Positions 5,605 through 7,258 of a DNA stretch of 7,258 nt are shown here, one piece after another (the first letter of the stretch is position 1; every line of letters starts with the position of its first letter). The notes beneath the pieces were generated by a model that was given only the letters and a program-made list of their open reading frames with translations, searched no databases and was not told the DNA's origin. The position numbers and the translations under genes are program-made. The stretch is taken from assembly GCA_948960675.1 (NCBI GenBank), contig CARDPF010000161.1, forward strand, positions 1-7,258, read 5' to 3'. The DNA is from an uncultured Eisenbergiella sp. (GTDB taxonomy: Bacteria > Bacillota > Clostridia > Lachnospirales > Lachnospiraceae).

Positions 5605-7125
5605 ATGGGACGGCCTAATATTTTGCTGCTGCATGCGGACCAACACCGGTGGGACTGCCTTGGGTGCTATGGAAACCCGGATGTAAAAACGCCTGCGATT
5701 GACAAAATTGCAACTGAAGGGGTGCGTTATACCAATCATTATACGGTCTATCCGGTTTGTACCCCTTCCCGGTACTCCCTCTTTAGCAGCCAGTATGTTC
5801 ACCAGCATTCCGCATGGACAAACCGTTCTACCCTTCCTGCCGGAACTGCCACTTTTCCAAGACTTTTGCGGCAGGCCGGGTGGCACACGGCGGCCGTGGG
5901 GAAGATGCATTTTACGCCCACATATTTGGATGTGGGATTTGAACGGATGGTTTTGGCAGAGCAGAATGGGGACGGGCGCTTTGAAGACGATTACCATACC
6001 TGGTTGATGGGGCAGGGATATGTGGACAGTGTGGACTTGGTGGATCAGGTGGATGCGTTCCGCTGCAGGGCCGGGCGTACGTACTATGAAAATTTCGGGG
6101 CGTTTGAGTCGAATCTGCCAAAGGAACTGCACTCCACTGCCTGGATTACCCGGCAGGCGCTAAAGGAGATCGGCAACTGGGATGTGCAGGGCGGGAATCT
6201 TTTGATGGTCGGCTATATCAAACCGCACCATCCCTTTGACCCGCCTGCGCCTTACAGTACAATGTATGATCCCCAGACCATTCAGATCCCGTCCGGGTAT
6301 ATTCCGGAGGTTTTGCCCGGCGATTTTGCAAATCACCCGGGGTTTTTTGACCATCGTACCCTGACGGAGGAAAAGCTCCGCCGCGTCCTTGCGATGTATT
6401 ACGGAACCATTACCCAGATTGACGACGGGATAGGGGAAATCCTTGCGCTGCTCAGGAAACGGAATTTGTATGATAATACAATGATCATCTATACCAGCGA
6501 CCATGGGGATTATCTGGGATACCATCACATGCTGCTAAAGGGGAATTACTTGTATGATCCCTTGGCCCGGATTCCCCTGGTCGTGAAATATCCGGCAGGA
6601 ATAAAGGCCTTAGGTGTGGATGAACGGTTATGTGAAAATATAGATTTGGGGGCAACGATCCTTTCGGTGTGCAATTGCAGTCCGGCAGGTGGCATGTGTG
6701 GCCTGGATCTGCGGGGAAGTGTCCGGCGGGAATATGTTTTTTCTGAGGGGCAGTACGGGACGGATGATTCGCCTTGTATCGGCTATATGCTGCGTTCCGG
6801 CCGGTACAAATTGTTGGTCAACGGTTCCATGGAAAACGCCATGTTTTTTGATTTGGAAAAAGATCCGCTGGAGCTTTGCAATGAGATTGGCAATCCCGCT
6901 TATGGGTGGGAAGTGCAGCGGCATAGGGATGCCCTGGTGCACAGGGTGCTTTTTGGGGGCACCGGCAGAAATTATGTGGATCCCTGCGCTGCTCAATTGC
7001 CGGAGGCAAAGGATGTGCAAAGCCGCTTTTGGGCGCTGCAGGATTTTATCAATAGGCAGGTGGAACCGGGGGCTTTGGGGGACAGACCGCCCAGTGACAG
7101 CGGGGAGGAATCCGTGGAATCATGA
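5605..7125 (+). CDS. Type I (formylglycine-dependent, cysteine-type) sulfatase
   Basis: The 506-residue product has the alkaline-phosphatase-fold sulfatase layout. RPNILLLHADQHR (3-15) supplies Asp12 and Gln13 for calcium. CTPSR (52-56) is the C-x-P-x-R signature, in which Cys52 must be oxidised to formylglycine. GKMHF (99-103) gives Lys100 and His102, TSDHGD (297-302) gives the metal and substrate residues Asp299 and His300, and LLKGNYLYDP (310-319) supplies Lys312. A cysteine rather than serine at position 52 fits maturation by either an anaerobic sulfatase-maturating radical-SAM enzyme or FGE; none is in the window. The C-terminal subdomain (RSGRYKLLVNG...MFFDLEKDPLELCN, about 397-426) is intact and is followed by an acidic tail. 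No signal peptide is visible, so it should work in the cytoplasm on an imported sulfated glycan. It is second in an operon with the GH125 mannosidase. The substrate is not readable; some relatives are phosphodiesterases or phosphonate hydrolases. Confidence 0.93.
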   Translation: MGRPNILLLHADQHRWDCLGCYGNPDVKTPAIDKIATEGVRYTNHYTVYPVCTPSRYSLFSSQYVHQHSAWTNRSTLPAGTATFPRLLRQAGWHTAAVGKMHFTPTYLDVGFERMVLAEQNGDGRFEDDYHTWLMGQGYVDSVDLVDQVDAFRCRAGRTYYENFGAFESNLPKELHSTAWITRQALKEIGNWDVQGGNLLMVGYIKPHHPFDPPAPYSTMYDPQTIQIPSGYIPEVLPGDFANHPGFFDHRTLTEEKLRRVLAMYYGTITQIDDGIGEILALLRKRNLYDNTMIIYTSDHGDYLGYHHMLLKGNYLYDPLARIPLVVKYPAGIKALGVDERLCENIDLGATILSVCNCSPAGGMCGLDLRGSVRREYVFSEGQYGTDDSPCIGYMLRSGRYKLLVNGSMENAMFFDLEKDPLELCNEIGNPAYGWEVQRHRDALVHRVLFGGTGRNYVDPCAAQLPEAKDVQSRFWALQDFINRQVEPGALGDRPPSDSGEESVES

Positions 7126-7174
7126 CATTGCTTAAAGACTCGCTGTTAGCAGGGATAGGGAGGAAAAACAGGAG

Positions 7175-7210
7175 CAGGAGACGTAGATGGTACGTCTCCT
7201 GTTTTTTTTT
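7175..7210 (+). terminator. Intrinsic terminator of the mannosidase-sulfatase operon
   Basis: CAGGAGACGTA (7175-7185) pairs perfectly with TACGTCTCCTG (7191-7201) around GATGG, and nine T residues follow (7202-7210). It begins 49 nt after the sulfatase stop and is a textbook Rho-independent terminator for rightward transcription. Confidence 0.92.
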
Positions 7211-7248
7211 ATACGATGGGAAACTTCGTTTCCTATCGTATAAAAAAA
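7204..7248. repeat. Long palindrome overlapping the terminator T-tract
   Basis: T-rich DNA ending at 7224 pairs with 7228-7248 around a TTC loop. The core GGAAAC/GTTTCC (7219-7224 and 7228-7233), one G-T pair, ATACGAT/ATCGTAT (7211-7217 and 7235-7241) and flanking T/A runs give a 21-bp stem. The T-run used by the preceding terminator forms part of this stem. On either strand it is preceded by T's and followed by A's, so it is not itself a standard intrinsic terminator. It looks like an intergenic palindromic repeat. Confidence 0.7.
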
Positions 7249-7258
7249 CACGATATAT

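Overview
The window looks like chromosomal DNA of a gut-type Lachnospiraceae (Bacillota): moderate G+C, strong AGGAG-type ribosome binding sites, a cysteine-type sulfatase, a GH125 mannosidase, a YitT membrane protein, and intergenic DNA rich in palindromes. This placement rests on gene content and style only; no database search was possible.

Layout. Positions 1-552 (+) hold the C-terminal part of rarA (replication/recombination ATPase). It converges, with a 16-bp gap, on a leftward three-gene unit read 3720 to 569 on the minus strand: a LacA/Maa-type sugar O-acetyltransferase, a full-length RecQ helicase 3 nt behind it, and a short YitT-family membrane protein that probably starts at a TTG codon 17 nt past the recQ stop. 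This unit has a good promoter with an extended -10 (3839-3867) and a LacI/CcpA-like palindrome just downstream of the expected transcription start.

Positions 3730-4292 contain no convincing gene. They carry four palindromes with nested internal stems (3899-3938, 4037-4075, 4094-4132, 4138-4172) and a 9-bp direct repeat exactly 100 bp apart. Most of this DNA lies between two divergent promoters, so neither predicted transcript explains it. It is the least explained part of the window.

Positions 4293-7125 (+) form a two-gene operon: a GH125 exo-alpha-1,6-mannosidase (4293-5582) and, 22 nt later, a type I (formylglycine) sulfatase of the cysteine type (5605-7125). Neither has a signal peptide, so both should act in the cytoplasm on an imported glycan; a sulfated mannose-containing oligosaccharide is the simplest inference. 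A strong intrinsic terminator (7175-7210) closes the operon, and a second, 21-bp palindrome partly overlaps its T-tract.

No tRNA, rRNA, CRISPR array, insertion sequence or phage gene was seen. The genes belong to known families. The points most worth checking are the palindrome cluster, the antisense-oriented terminator inside yitT, and the mannosidase-sulfatase pairing.
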